Shown here: piece after piece, positions 35,098 to 43,874 of the stretch
How the letters are laid out: every line of letters begins with the position of its first letter
How positions within the stretch are numbered: position 1 is the stretch's first letter
NCBI GenBank assembly: GCA_903862955.1
Contig: CAIPAH010000025.1
Coordinates: 1-64,000 of the forward strand
Source: an uncultured Opitutia bacterium
Lineage (GTDB): Bacteria > Verrucomicrobiota > Verrucomicrobiia > Opitutales > Opitutaceae
Reading direction: 5' to 3'
Length of the DNA stretch: 64,000 nucleotides
Notes under the pieces: model-generated
The model's input: only the letters and a program-made list of their open reading frames with translations
Database searches by the model: none
What the model was told of the DNA's origin: nothing
Made by a program: the position numbers and the translations under genes

Positions 35098-37560
35098 TCA
35101 GAGCGAATTGTCGAACTTGAGGGGATCATCCTTGGCCTTCTTTCCGGGCTGGCCGAAATTGTAGCTGAATCCGAGGTAAACAATCCGCGCACTGCGCCGC
35201 CGCACGAGGTCCTCGTGCAGGAGTGGCGTGTCGATGACGTTCTCCTCTTTCAGGGAATTGAAGAGATCCGAAACCGTGAGGACCAAGGCCGCCTTTTTGA
35301 GCCAGAGGTCGTGCCGGAAGCCCGCATTGGCGACGAAGGTCGGGCGGCGCTCACCCTGCGGCGTGAGCCGGGCGGACGCGTAGTTGCCGTTGAGTTGGAA
35401 CTGCGTGGTCGGGCTGAGGCGCACGCTGACCCCGGCCTTCGCGAGCCAGGAGACATCGGACCGACTCGAGCTGTAGCCGAGGTTGGCGGCGTCGATCGTG
35501 TTGAAAAAGGTGTTGCTGCTGAAATTGAGTGTGACGTGGCCGCCCACGTCGACGTTGGCCGTGAGTTCCAGCCCGCTGGCGCGGTTGACCGCTATGTTCT
35601 CCCGCGTGTTGAGCAAGATGCCGTTGCCGAGGTCGGTCGTGATGTTCGTGAAGCCGTGGTAGGTGTAGCGATAGTAGGTCGTCGCGGTGAAGCTGGTCTC
35701 GCCCTGATGGAAGCTGTAGCCGCCCTCGACCGAATGAATGTCCTCGGGCTGCAAATACGGGTTGCCGGCGCGCAGGGTAAACGGATCGAGATACTCGGGA
35801 AACGGGTTGAGGTCTTCCGTGTCGGGCCGGTGGATCCGGTGGCTGTAGTTCAGCTGCCACTCATGCGGGTCGCCGGGCCGATAGGTCAGGTGCAGGCTCG
35901 GGTAGATCCGCGAGTAGTCGTTGGGAATGTCCTGGCCGGTGGTGACGAGCTGGGACGCGGTCGTGGTAAATTCGGGCCGCACGCCGGCCAGCACCGCCAC
36001 GGATCCCAAGGTGCGGGCGTAGGTCGCATAGAACGCGTGGATGGTCCGGTCCAGGATGAAGCGGTTGGACTTGGTCAGGTCCTCCATCCACTGACCGGAG
36101 GCCGGATCGAGAAACTCGTTGTAGAAATCCGAATCGCGGCTCTCACGGGTCAGGTCGTAGCCCGATTCAAATTTGGACCCGTCCGCGAGGGGCCGCGCAT
36201 AATCAACGCTGGCCTCGTGGCTACGCTCGGTGTTGTGGATGATGACATTGTCGTAGGTCGGCGGCTGCACCGGCACGCGGTAGGTATTGGTGAAGTGGTC
36301 CGGCTCGCTTTCCTGGGTGACCGAATCCTTGAACTCCAACTTCAGCTCATGGCCCTCGTCGGCAAACGAATGCCGGTAGTTCCCCGCCGCCTCGGTGCTG
36401 CGCTCGAATTCGGGATCGTAGCGCGCGCGATCGTAGTCGCTGAAGACCGAACCGGTGGCGTCACTCACGAGATTGTGGTCGGTGGCATACCGCGAGAAAG
36501 TGCGGTCGTTGAAATTGCCGGTCAGGCCGAACTGGTTGGCCGCATTCGGGGCATAATCCAAGCCCAGGCGGGCCAGCTGGGTGAACGGCCGGGAGACCTC
36601 CACGGTCCGCTTTTCCGCGTGCGTGACGACTCCGGTGACCGGGTCCGTAATCGTGCGGATGTCGGATGCGGTGCGGTGGCGGTCGTCCTGCCGGAGGCTG
36701 TAGCTGGCGAAGACGTTGACCGGACCCTGGTGGTCATTGAGCGACAGGCTGGAGTTGTAACGGCCGTCATTTCCGACGTTGAAGCTCACGGTTCCGGACA
36801 GGCCGGCATCGTGCGGGCGCTTCAGCGCGATGTTGATGATGCCCGCCGTCCCGTCGGGTTTGTATTTGGCCGACGGGTTGGTGATCACCTCAATTTTATC
36901 AATGGAGTCGGCCGGAAGCTGCTGGAGCACTTCCGCCCGGCTTTGGCCCATCAGCGTGGACGTCCGGCCATTAATCAGGATCAGGACGTTGTCGGAGCCC
37001 CGCAGGCTGACATTGCCGTCAATGTCCACGTCGACCGAGGGCACGTTCTGGAGCAGGTCGCTCGCGGAACCGGTCACGCTCCGAATGTCGCGACCCACGT
37101 TGTAGACCTTGCGATCGATGGCGTTGAGCTGCGCGTCATGCGTCGCCGTCACCTCGTATTTCTTCAGCTGCACCGGTTCCTCGGCCAGTTCCAGCCGGCC
37201 CAGGTCGATCCGCGGCTGGCCCGGGGCGATGGAAAACGCCGGCGTCGTGCGTGCCGCAATACCCACACGCCCGTACGACACGGTGTAGTCGCCCGCCGGG
37301 ACCTTCTCAATGACGAAGCGCCCGCGCTGGTCAGTGATTGCGCCTGCCACGATCGTGCCGTCGGCCAGCTTCAGCGTCACCGCGACAAACTCCACCGGCT
37401 GGCCTGTCGCGGGAGCGAGCAACGTGCCGGTCACCCGGGTCTGGGCCGGAGGAACCCCCGGGAGTTTTCCCGCGGGGGATTTTTCCTGAACCGGCGCAGC
37501 CCCCAGCAGCGCGGTGCCCGCCAGAAGTGCGGACAGGGCCCGGAGAGCGCAGCGCAACAT
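35098..37560 (-). CDS. TonB-dependent receptor with carboxypeptidase-like N-domain
   Basis: 820-residue outer-membrane receptor. A signal peptide (about 1-22) and an N-terminal CarboxypepD-like beta-sandwich (about 40-110, VTGTLLAPATGQPVEF to GRFVIEKVPAGDYTVSYG) come first. A TonB plug (about 130-270; LLQNVPSVDVDIDGNVSLRG, LILINGRTST, IEVITNPSAKY) and a beta-barrel with the outer-membrane-beta-barrel-3 pattern (NYSHRIHRPDTEDLNPF) follow. It lacks a C-terminal aromatic; it ends DDPLKFDNSL, so barrel insertion signals are unusual. An upstream ATG (37617) is less likely. Its substrate is unknown. Confidence 0.9.
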   Translation of the reverse strand: MLRCALRALSALLAGTALLGAAPVQEKSPAGKLPGVPPAQTRVTGTLLAPATGQPVEFVAVTLKLADGTIVAGAITDQRGRFVIEKVPAGDYTVSYGRVGIAARTTPAFSIAPGQPRIDLGRLELAEEPVQLKKYEVTATHDAQLNAIDRKVYNVGRDIRSVTGSASDLLQNVPSVDVDIDGNVSLRGSDNVLILINGRTSTLMGQSRAEVLQQLPADSIDKIEVITNPSAKYKPDGTAGIINIALKRPHDAGLSGTVSFNVGNDGRYNSSLSLNDHQGPVNVFASYSLRQDDRHRTASDIRTITDPVTGVVTHAEKRTVEVSRPFTQLARLGLDYAPNAANQFGLTGNFNDRTFSRYATDHNLVSDATGSVFSDYDRARYDPEFERSTEAAGNYRHSFADEGHELKLEFKDSVTQESEPDHFTNTYRVPVQPPTYDNVIIHNTERSHEASVDYARPLADGSKFESGYDLTRESRDSDFYNEFLDPASGQWMEDLTKSNRFILDRTIHAFYATYARTLGSVAVLAGVRPEFTTTASQLVTTGQDIPNDYSRIYPSLHLTYRPGDPHEWQLNYSHRIHRPDTEDLNPFPEYLDPFTLRAGNPYLQPEDIHSVEGGYSFHQGETSFTATTYYRYTYHGFTNITTDLGNGILLNTRENIAVNRASGLELTANVDVGGHVTLNFSSNTFFNTIDAANLGYSSSRSDVSWLAKAGVSVRLSPTTQFQLNGNYASARLTPQGERRPTFVANAGFRHDLWLKKAALVLTVSDLFNSLKEENVIDTPLLHEDLVRRRSARIVYLGFSYNFGQPGKKAKDDPLKFDNSL

Positions 37561-37649
37561 GCCGCAGTTACTCAGCACCGCTTGACCCACGGCAAGACAA
37601 CAGCGGGGCCGGGGCAAATTTGCTGTCCCAGCCCGCGCATTGTCCGCAC

Positions 37650-38363
37650 TCAGGGCGTAACCGCGGCAGCCACCTCAGCCTTCACGGCCGCGAGGTCGTG
37701 CTGGAAGGATGGATTCGCGAGGAAATCGCGCGCCAGCGCCTGGCCGAGCACGCGGCCGGCGTAGATATCGGTCGGGTAATGCACCCCGCCCTGCACCCGC
37801 AGCCAGCCCACCTCGCGGCCCTTCGCGATCAACGCATCACGATGCTCGGGAAAAATCTCCGCCAGCACCGCCGCATACACGGTGCCGCGCGTGGAATGCC
37901 CGCTCGGGTAGCTGTAGTCCGTCGGCTTCTCGTGTTCGACGGCGTGGGGAAAGCGAACGGGATCGACAATGTAGGGCCGCAGGCGCTGCCAGTGCTTCTT
38001 CCCCTTCGACGTGACCGCTTTGCTCTCGGTCTCCAGCTCCTTGAAGAGCGCCTCCAGTTTCGGGAAATGGCCGGGCTGGAACCACGGCCCGATGGCCGGC
38101 GCGAAGTGGAAGGGCGAGAGTTTCACCTCGTCCTTCGCCAGCGCCACCTGTTCGGGCGTGGCGGTGGACGCGACAGCATAGGCCGCCTCGAGGTCAGCCT
38201 TGTCCTCGGCCGAACCGGCCGTGGGCGGCGGCGCCAGCAGCGAAAGGATGTCCGTGTGGCTGTCGGCGAGATACGCGGCGGTGGCAGCCGCCGGCGCCGC
38301 ACGGAGCGGCAGGGCGGCGACCAGCGCGAAGAGGAAGAGATACGGGCGCATGGAACGAATCAT
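37650..38363 (-). CDS. Class A acid phosphatase (PAP2 family)
   Basis: 237-residue secreted phosphatase of the PAP2 superfamily, class A nonspecific type. A signal peptide (about 1-22) leads into the three signature parts: KKHWQRLRP (about 122-130), YSYPSGHSTRG (about 150-160, with the catalytic-region His) and RVQGGVHYPTDIYAGR (about 190-205). The length fits PhoN (about 250). It would release phosphate from organic esters in the periplasm. The gene begins 5 bp after the stop of a TonB receptor gene, so the two are in one operon, suggesting coupled uptake of a phosphorylated substrate (inference). Confidence 0.9.
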   Translation of the reverse strand: MIRSMRPYLFLFALVAALPLRAAPAAATAAYLADSHTDILSLLAPPPTAGSAEDKADLEAAYAVASTATPEQVALAKDEVKLSPFHFAPAIGPWFQPGHFPKLEALFKELETESKAVTSKGKKHWQRLRPYIVDPVRFPHAVEHEKPTDYSYPSGHSTRGTVYAAVLAEIFPEHRDALIAKGREVGWLRVQGGVHYPTDIYAGRVLGQALARDFLANPSFQHDLAAVKAEVAAAVTP

Positions 38364-38368
38364 GGGGA

Positions 38369-40672
38369 TTAGAATTCAGCGGAAACGGTGAGGAAGTAGT
38401 TCCGGTCGGGGAGGACGTTGAACGCGTCCGTGGTGTAGGCGTTCGCTGGGTTGGCCCCGATGCTGTCAAGCACCTGGACTTTTTGGTTGAACACGTTGCT
38501 CACCTGCAGGCGGACCTTCACGCTCTTCAGCCAGGCGCGGTGCTCGAACTTCATTCCGTAGCCGACGGAGAAGTCACCGATCCAGTAGCTCGAGCTGTTG
38601 GCGCTGCGCGAGGCGCCGGCGCCCGGGAGGTCGGGATTGGTGATCGCGTCGTAGACCACCCAGCTGCCGACGTATTTTTCCGTCAGCGAACTGAAGAAGC
38701 CGTCCTGGCTGTAGACAAATCCGAGCGCGGCGGTCGTCTTCGGCACCGTGGGGACGTCCAGCTTGGAACCCTTGAATTCGGCTTCGTTGATCGAGCCGTT
38801 GGCGTAGAGGCTGAACCCACCGCCGACGAAATACGTGCCCTCGGCTTCAACGCCGCTGTAATGGGCGCCTTTGGCGATGCCATAGTAAAGCGGGTCGCCC
38901 GAGGAGTCGGCCGGTCCGCTATACGCGTAGTTCTTGAAATCGACGTAGTAGGCGTCGATGTCCCCGTTGAACCGGTCGTGCTGGAAGACCGTGCCGACCT
39001 GGTAGTTGGTGGACAGCTCCGGCTTGATGTCGATGGCGCCGAGGTTGCTGTTGTTGACGTAAAAGGAATTCGCCTCGCTCGGGGCCTGGAAGCCCTGCGC
39101 GATTTCCGCATAGGCCGTCCAATTCTTCTGGATCGTGTAGTGTGCCGTGAGCGAGGGCGTCGTCTCGGCATCCGTGCGCTTGGCCTGCAGCGCCTGACGG
39201 CCCGAGGTCTGGTTGACCGTGGCGTCAAAATCGCGGGTGAAGCGCATGTATTTCACGCCGCCGTTGAGGTCGAAATCGGGCGTGATCTGCCACTGGTATT
39301 CGGCGAACGGCTGGAAAGTCGTGTTCTTGTCGACCAGCAGGTATTTGTAATCGTAAGCGGAGCCGCCGGGCAGCGTGGCCGGGTTGCCGCCGGGCGCGGC
39401 GGCTTTGTACAGCGCCGTCGCGCTCAGGTCGATCGTGTCGGCCCCCGTCGTGTCGTAATTCACGCCGTAGGTGTAGCGGTGATTCGTGGTCGTGTCGTAC
39501 CAGAGGCCCGCCTTGAACGTGCCAATGGCGTCCTGATGGGTAACGGCCAGCGTGTCGCCATACGTCCGATATTCGTTCAGCTTCACAGAGCCCAGCATCG
39601 TGCCCGCGGCGGCGCCGGAACCGAGCTTGGGCTTCTCGTGGCTGCGATTGTTGTAGGAATAGGTGTAAACCTTGTCCTCGAGCGACCAGCCGTCGCCGAA
39701 CTTCGTGTCGATCCCGACGTATTCAAAATCGGCCTTCTTGTCCTGGTAGTTGTATTTCCGATTCAGCAGGTCGAGGTGGTTGGCGGCGTTGTTGTCCTTC
39801 AGCCCGAAGTTGCGGCCGTAGAGATCGATCTGCTGCTGCGTGACGGTGCCGGGATTGCCAAAGCTGATGGTGTTCACGCTGCTCAGCAGGGTGATCGTGG
39901 TGTTCGCGCCGATCGGCTGGAGGTATTTCACGTAGTAGGTGTCGCGCGCCATGTCGGAGTTGGTGCGATAGCCGTTGGTCGTCATGCGCTGGTAGGCGCC
40001 GATGGCGGAGGCGTTGTTCCACGCGGACAGCAGGCCCGAGTTCGCCTCAAAGTGGCCGAGCCTGGTTTCCCAGCTGCCAAAGCTGAGCGTGGGCACGAAG
40101 CTCAGCTCCGTGCGCGGATCCTTCGAAAAGAGTGCCATGGTGCCGCCGAAGGTGGCGTTGCCGATGGTGCTGGCGGTGCCGGGACCGCGATCCACCACGA
40201 CCTGACCCAGCAGCTTGGCGGGGAAGTAGCTGGTCGTGTGATGCGTGAAGGTGTTATAGTCGCCGAACGGAATCCCGTCGAACGTCACGTTGTAGCCGCC
40301 GTCGTCGATGCCGCGGATCGTCGTGTGCTTGGCCTCGCTGAGGCCCGGGCCGTTGGTCTCGACGTTGGCCACGCTCGGCGCGAGGTTCGCGATCGTCGCG
40401 TAATCGGCCGTGGGCGCGACGTTGTTCGAGATGTATTGCAGCGACAGGATCGACTGGGGCTGGCGCGTGTCCAGCTTGCTCGCCGTCGGTGCGGCCGTGA
40501 GGGCTGAGCCGCGGGGGGCGGCGACCTCAAATTCCTGCAGGCGAACCACCGGCTCGGCCGCGAGGCCCGCCGAGTCCGCGGCGTGAGCCGCCGCGGCCGA
40601 CAAAAAAACCGCCGCTGAGACAGCGGCGGTGAAGGGAATGATTCGGGTGAGTCGTGGAAAGGTCAGTTTCAC
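38369..40672 (-). CDS. TonB-dependent receptor, first gene of phosphatase operon
   Basis: 767-residue receptor starting with GTG. A signal peptide (about 1-32) is followed by a plug domain (TTIRGIDDGGYNVTFDGIPF and TIGNATFGGTMALFSKDP) and a beta-barrel that ends in the canonical aromatic residue (FLTVSAEF). A tyrosine-rich barrel follows the Fe-siderophore receptor layout; the substrate is unproven. The acid phosphatase begins 5 bp after its stop, so it could import phosphate-rich or metal-phosphate ligands. It lies just downstream of the rnpB 3' end on the same strand, and the 78-bp space must hold its promoter unless read-through from rnpB contributes. Confidence 0.92.
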   Translation of the reverse strand: MKLTFPRLTRIIPFTAAVSAAVFLSAAAAHAADSAGLAAEPVVRLQEFEVAAPRGSALTAAPTASKLDTRQPQSILSLQYISNNVAPTADYATIANLAPSVANVETNGPGLSEAKHTTIRGIDDGGYNVTFDGIPFGDYNTFTHHTTSYFPAKLLGQVVVDRGPGTASTIGNATFGGTMALFSKDPRTELSFVPTLSFGSWETRLGHFEANSGLLSAWNNASAIGAYQRMTTNGYRTNSDMARDTYYVKYLQPIGANTTITLLSSVNTISFGNPGTVTQQQIDLYGRNFGLKDNNAANHLDLLNRKYNYQDKKADFEYVGIDTKFGDGWSLEDKVYTYSYNNRSHEKPKLGSGAAAGTMLGSVKLNEYRTYGDTLAVTHQDAIGTFKAGLWYDTTTNHRYTYGVNYDTTGADTIDLSATALYKAAAPGGNPATLPGGSAYDYKYLLVDKNTTFQPFAEYQWQITPDFDLNGGVKYMRFTRDFDATVNQTSGRQALQAKRTDAETTPSLTAHYTIQKNWTAYAEIAQGFQAPSEANSFYVNNSNLGAIDIKPELSTNYQVGTVFQHDRFNGDIDAYYVDFKNYAYSGPADSSGDPLYYGIAKGAHYSGVEAEGTYFVGGGFSLYANGSINEAEFKGSKLDVPTVPKTTAALGFVYSQDGFFSSLTEKYVGSWVVYDAITNPDLPGAGASRSANSSSYWIGDFSVGYGMKFEHRAWLKSVKVRLQVSNVFNQKVQVLDSIGANPANAYTTDAFNVLPDRNYFLTVSAEF

Positions 40673-40750
40673 CCGCGCAGCCTACGTGACGAATGTTACA
40701 TCAAGACCGCGACCGTGTGACGTCTCGGTTAAGGCTGCCTGAAATAATTT

Positions 40751-41200
40751 AGCTTTGGGGCCGGTAAGCCGGATTCTGTTCCACGCCTCGCGGCGTTTCG
40801 GTCGTTATTTCTCTCGCGGCTACCTTGCGGCGGCCACGCCCTCCGCTGCCGCTTGCGCGGGCGCAGGAGGGTGCGGCATACCCGCGACTATGGGACGGGC
40901 CGCCCAGTCGCCTATTTTGCCTTGCACCAGATGGGGTTTTTCGTGCCGCCGACGTCGCCGTCGGCGCGGTGGGCTCTTGCCCCACCTTTTCACCCTTACC
41001 CCGCGGTTGCCCGCGAGGCGGTTTGTTTTCTGTGACACTGTCCGTCGCCGCGCTTTGAAACGCGGCGCCTGCGCGCGCCTTGCGGCTGGCGCAGCATCCT
41101 GCCCTGTGGTGTCCGGACTTTCCTCTCCGAATTTATCGGGCGCGGCGTTACCCGCGCCTTGGGATCAAAGAACTCGGAGCAACGACCAGGCCCCAAAGCT
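40751..41200 (-). ncRNA. rnpB: RNase P RNA, type A
   Basis: About 450 nt, the catalytic RNA of RNase P that matures the 5' end of tRNAs. Read on the minus strand, the 5' end AGCTTTGGGGCC pairs with the 3' end GGCCCCAAAGCT (P1 helix). Conserved blocks are present: GAGGAAAGTCCGGAC (41111-41125), CACAGGGCAGGATGCTG soon after, GGTAAGGGTGAAAAGGTG in the middle, and ACAGAATCCGGCTTA (40765-40779). A plausible promoter is TTGCCT and TACGTT, 16 bp apart and 13 bp upstream of the 5' end, which is inference. It lies after the methyltransferase gene on the same strand. Confidence 0.96.
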
Positions 41201-41255
41201 AAGGGGTCCAACGTAGAAATTCACCGGCCAAAGGCAAGACCGGGGACGCCCGGCG

Positions 41256-41888
41256 TCACCCCCCTGCTCGACGCCACACGTCCGAGCGCACCAGGCCCCA
41301 GTCCAACTCGCTGCGGCCGGCTGGTTGAAACCCATTTCGCCGCAGCCAATCGTCCGGCGGCGTCAACCGGCGCGCCGGCAGGCCGGTTACCCGCCGAAAA
41401 AAAGCATACATCAGCGCGTGCACTGCGAGCGCCCGCCACCGGGCGGGCCCGCGTGGAGGCAGCGCAAAGTCCACCAACAGCCAGACCGCATCCGGCGCGG
41501 CCCGGCGCGCGAGCGCCGCGACCACGGCGGCCAGCGTTTCCGGTGGAAAACAGTCGAGGAAGAAACAGGTGACGATGGCGTCGAATTCACCCCCGCCCTC
41601 CCAAGCGAGGATATCCCCGCAGTGCCAGTTCACCTGCTCTGCGCCAGGGCCGAGCCGGCGTTGGGCCCGGGCGAGCATGGCCGGGCTGGCCTCGACGCAA
41701 GTCAGCTCGGCCTCGGGGAAACGCGCGCGGCAGGCGGCGGCGAACTTTCCATGCCCCTCGCCGATACTGAGAATCCGCCGCCGGCCGCCCAGTTCACCCA
41801 GCCAGGCCGTGCGGGCGCGCTGCAGCCGGTCGCCCGCCAGGCATGCCTCCATCCAGTCGTAATGCCGCGCGAGCCGGTCGAAATTCAT
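41256..41888 (-). CDS. Class I SAM-dependent methyltransferase
   Basis: 210-residue methyltransferase. The SAM-binding motif I is ILSIGEGHGKFA (about 39-50) with the acidic end of strand 2 at LTCVEAS (about 62-68). A FDAIVTCFFLDCFP block (motif IV, about 104-117) follows. The aromatic, basic C-terminal half (AVHALMYAFFRRVTG) suggests a hydrophobic or membrane-associated substrate. The ATG at 41888 overlaps the end of the upstream membrane-protein gene by four bases. Substrate unknown; ubiquinone-like or lipid methylation is a guess. Confidence 0.82.
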   Translation of the reverse strand: MNFDRLARHYDWMEACLAGDRLQRARTAWLGELGGRRRILSIGEGHGKFAAACRARFPEAELTCVEASPAMLARAQRRLGPGAEQVNWHCGDILAWEGGGEFDAIVTCFFLDCFPPETLAAVVAALARRAAPDAVWLLVDFALPPRGPARWRALAVHALMYAFFRRVTGLPARRLTPPDDWLRRNGFQPAGRSELDWGLVRSDVWRRAGG

Positions 41889-42244
41889 GTCCACTGCCAG
41901 ATCAACCCCGCAATGATCGCCCCGCCCCCGTACGCCGCGACATCCCACACATCGCCGGTGGCCCGGGCGAAAAAATGCGGCGCGACGACTTCGGCCGCGA
42001 CGGACCAGACCGCCCAGTGCAACACAATCTCGGACCAGGTGGGCCGGGCTTCAGCCGGACGCCACTTGAATTTCTGGTGCAGCCAGAGCACGAGCGGCAG
42101 CGCCGCGGGGATGAGCAGGGTGTCGTTGAAATAGTTGCGCAGGAAATAACCCTTGAAGCTCAGGGGAATCATCCACCGGTTGACCGTGTAACCGCCACAT
42201 GCGGCCAGGCAGACCGGATCCCAGGCGTACCGGAACCTGCTCAC
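41885..42244 (-). CDS. Hypothetical membrane protein
   Basis: 119-residue protein that I do not recognise, with a GTG start overlapping the stop of a 30-codon ORF (GTGA) and a stop overlapping the methyltransferase start (ATGA). Hydrophobic segments are at about 43-55 (LLIPAALPLVLWL), 70-90 (EIVLHWAVWSVAAEVVAPHF) and 100-117 (VAAYGGGAIIAGLIW). The arginine-rich N-terminus (SRFRYAWDP) lies in the cytoplasm by the positive-inside rule. It is co-expressed with the methyltransferase. Confidence 0.7.
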   Translation of the reverse strand: MSRFRYAWDPVCLAACGGYTVNRWMIPLSFKGYFLRNYFNDTLLIPAALPLVLWLHQKFKWRPAEARPTWSEIVLHWAVWSVAAEVVAPHFFARATGDVWDVAAYGGGAIIAGLIWQWT

Positions 42245-42333
42245 AGCAACGCCGCAATTGCCAGGCCCACCCCAAAAGCCAGGAGGATTTTCATCAGCAC
42301 CTGCGGATAGGCGGAAAAATGATCAGGGAGCAT
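42241..42333 (-). CDS. Possible 30-residue membrane peptide
   Basis: A 30-codon frame from ATG 42333 ends in TGA within the GTG start of the next gene. It begins MLPDHFSAYPQVLMKILLAF and ends with a hydrophobic GVGLAIAALL tail, i.e. one membrane segment of about 16 residues. It has no ribosome-binding site, but a perfect 7-bp hairpin (ACCATTG/CAATGGT, 42337-42353) lies just before it. The GTGA overlap with the next gene is the same coupling seen elsewhere in the window, which supports it being translated. Confidence 0.5.
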   Translation of the reverse strand: MLPDHFSAYPQVLMKILLAFGVGLAIAALL

Positions 42334-42449
42334 GCCACCATTGGTTCAATGGTTTGGGCAGGAAGGCAAATCCGGATCGCATCACGCCGGTGGAGTGGAA
42401 AACCCGCCCCCTGACTTGCCTCGGCGTCACGGAAAACAATAGTCCGCAA

Positions 42450-43817
42450 ATGCAGCTCCACGCCGAAAGCGGCACCGGTCTCCATCAGGAAGACGTCAAA
42501 CGCCGCCACATCCTGCCCAAGGCCCTGGTCATCGGGCTGGTCGCCGGCGTGATTTCCTCCGCGTTCCGCGAGGCGCTGCAATGGTCGGAGACGCACCGTA
42601 TTGCCTGGCTCAACCGCCTGCCCCCGGTCGGGAGTCTGCTCGCCGCATTGTCCCTCGGTGCCGTGGGTGGCGGGGTGGGCTTGTGGCTCGTGCGGCGTTT
42701 TGCCCCCGAAACCACAGGCAGCGGGATCCCGCACATCAAGTCCGTGGTGCTGGGCGAGGAGGAGTTACGCTGGTGGCGCGTCCTGCCGGTCAAGTTTTTC
42801 GCCGGCATCGCGAGCATTGGCGGGGGCCTGGCGCTGGGACGCGAGGGTCCGACAATCCAAATTGGCGGCGCCACCGGGCTCATGGTGTCGCGGTGGTTCC
42901 GCGTCCGCCCCGGCGAGGGCGAGCGCAAGGCCCTCATTTGCGCCGGAGCGGGCGCCGGCCTCGCCGCGGCCTTCAATGCGCCGCTGGCCGGGGTCATCTT
43001 CGTCCTCGAGGAGCTGCATGGCGCCTTCACGCCAGTCATCTTTGTCGCGGCCTTCCTCGCGTGCGTCACCGCCGATGTCGTGTGCCGGATCATGACGGGT
43101 GAAACGCCGGTCTTCGGCCTGCACGGCATGCCGGTGCCCTCGCTCACTGCATTGCCCGTGGCCTTGGTCGTAGGAGTGATGGCCGGCCTCGGCGGGGTGG
43201 TTTTCAACCGCTGCCTGCTGGCCAGCCTGGATGCCTTTGACCGGCTGAAGCGCTGGCCGCCGATGGCCGTCGGCGCCCTGACCGGCCTGGTGGTCGGCTT
43301 GGCCGCTTGGATTTATCCGCAGGTGAGCGGTTCGGGCGGACTGCTGGCCGAACGCGCGTTGGCCGGGGAATTTTCGATCCGCGTGGTGCTCCTGCTGATC
43401 GTGGCTCGCTTTGCCCTGACGATGATCAGTTACGGCTCCGGATCCGCCGGCGGCATTTTTGCCCCGCTGCTGGTGATTGGAGCGCTCGGGGGTCTGGCGG
43501 TGGGGAACACCGCCCATGCCCTCGCCCCCGCCTGGGCCGGGCATCCGGAAGTCTTCGCAGTGCTGGGCATGGGGGCCTTGCTTACCGCCATCGTGCGGGC
43601 GCCTTTGACGGGCATCGTCCTGATGATCGAGCTGACCGGGAAATACGATTACATGCTACCCCTGCTCGTGAGCTGTCTGGTCGCCTATGGGATCGCTGAA
43701 GGCCTGCGGGATTTGCCAGTTTACGAGGCGTTGCGCAGACGGGCCAAACACCGGATGGCGGCGGCATCCGCGCTTGGGCTCAAGGAACTCGGAACCTCGA
43801 CCAAGCCCCAAGGCTAA
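42450..43817 (+). CDS. ClC family chloride channel/antiporter
   Basis: 455-residue polytopic anion channel or proton-coupled exchanger. Selectivity-filter motifs are seen: GSGIPHI (about 95-101), GREGPTIQIGG (about 133-143), GSAGGIFAP (about 343-351, usual GxFxP) and the C-terminal helix tyrosine region. No CBS domains follow, as in the short bacterial ClCs. The last 14 codons and the stop (from about 43773) are encoded by sequence strongly resembling the 5' part of rnpB, so the natural C-terminus may have been altered. The start at 42450 is chosen because it comes shortly before the first helix. Confidence 0.9.
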   Translation: MQLHAESGTGLHQEDVKRRHILPKALVIGLVAGVISSAFREALQWSETHRIAWLNRLPPVGSLLAALSLGAVGGGVGLWLVRRFAPETTGSGIPHIKSVVLGEEELRWWRVLPVKFFAGIASIGGGLALGREGPTIQIGGATGLMVSRWFRVRPGEGERKALICAGAGAGLAAAFNAPLAGVIFVLEELHGAFTPVIFVAAFLACVTADVVCRIMTGETPVFGLHGMPVPSLTALPVALVVGVMAGLGGVVFNRCLLASLDAFDRLKRWPPMAVGALTGLVVGLAAWIYPQVSGSGGLLAERALAGEFSIRVVLLLIVARFALTMISYGSGSAGGIFAPLLVIGALGGLAVGNTAHALAPAWAGHPEVFAVLGMGALLTAIVRAPLTGIVLMIELTGKYDYMLPLLVSCLVAYGIAEGLRDLPVYEALRRRAKHRMAAASALGLKELGTSTKPQG

Positions 43818-43856
43818 GGGATTCAACGGAGCCCCAGGCCAAAGCCAAGCTGGGGC
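43773..43856. repeat. Degenerate copy of the rnpB 5' region
   Basis: Positions 43773-43828 align without gaps to 41158-41213 with about 47 of 56 matches, in the same orientation. That part of rnpB is its 5' end plus about 13 bp upstream; similarity continues in weaker form to the putative -35 region (GGCCAAAG..AAG). The P1-strand counterpart here is GCCCCAAGG. It covers the 3' end of the ClC gene and the gap before the convergent kinase gene. It is a partial duplication, not a functional RNA, because the rest of rnpB is missing. Confidence 0.75.
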
Positions 43857-43874
43857 AGGTCAAGCCGTGCTGCA

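Noticed and set aside
42334-42449. Fluoride or other riboswitch before the ClC gene
   Set aside because: No match to the crcB consensus; only a short 7-bp hairpin is present, better placed for the minus-strand small ORF.
43773-43856. Second complete rnpB
   Set aside because: Only the 5' end and near upstream are similar; core blocks such as GAGGAAAGTCCGGAC are missing.
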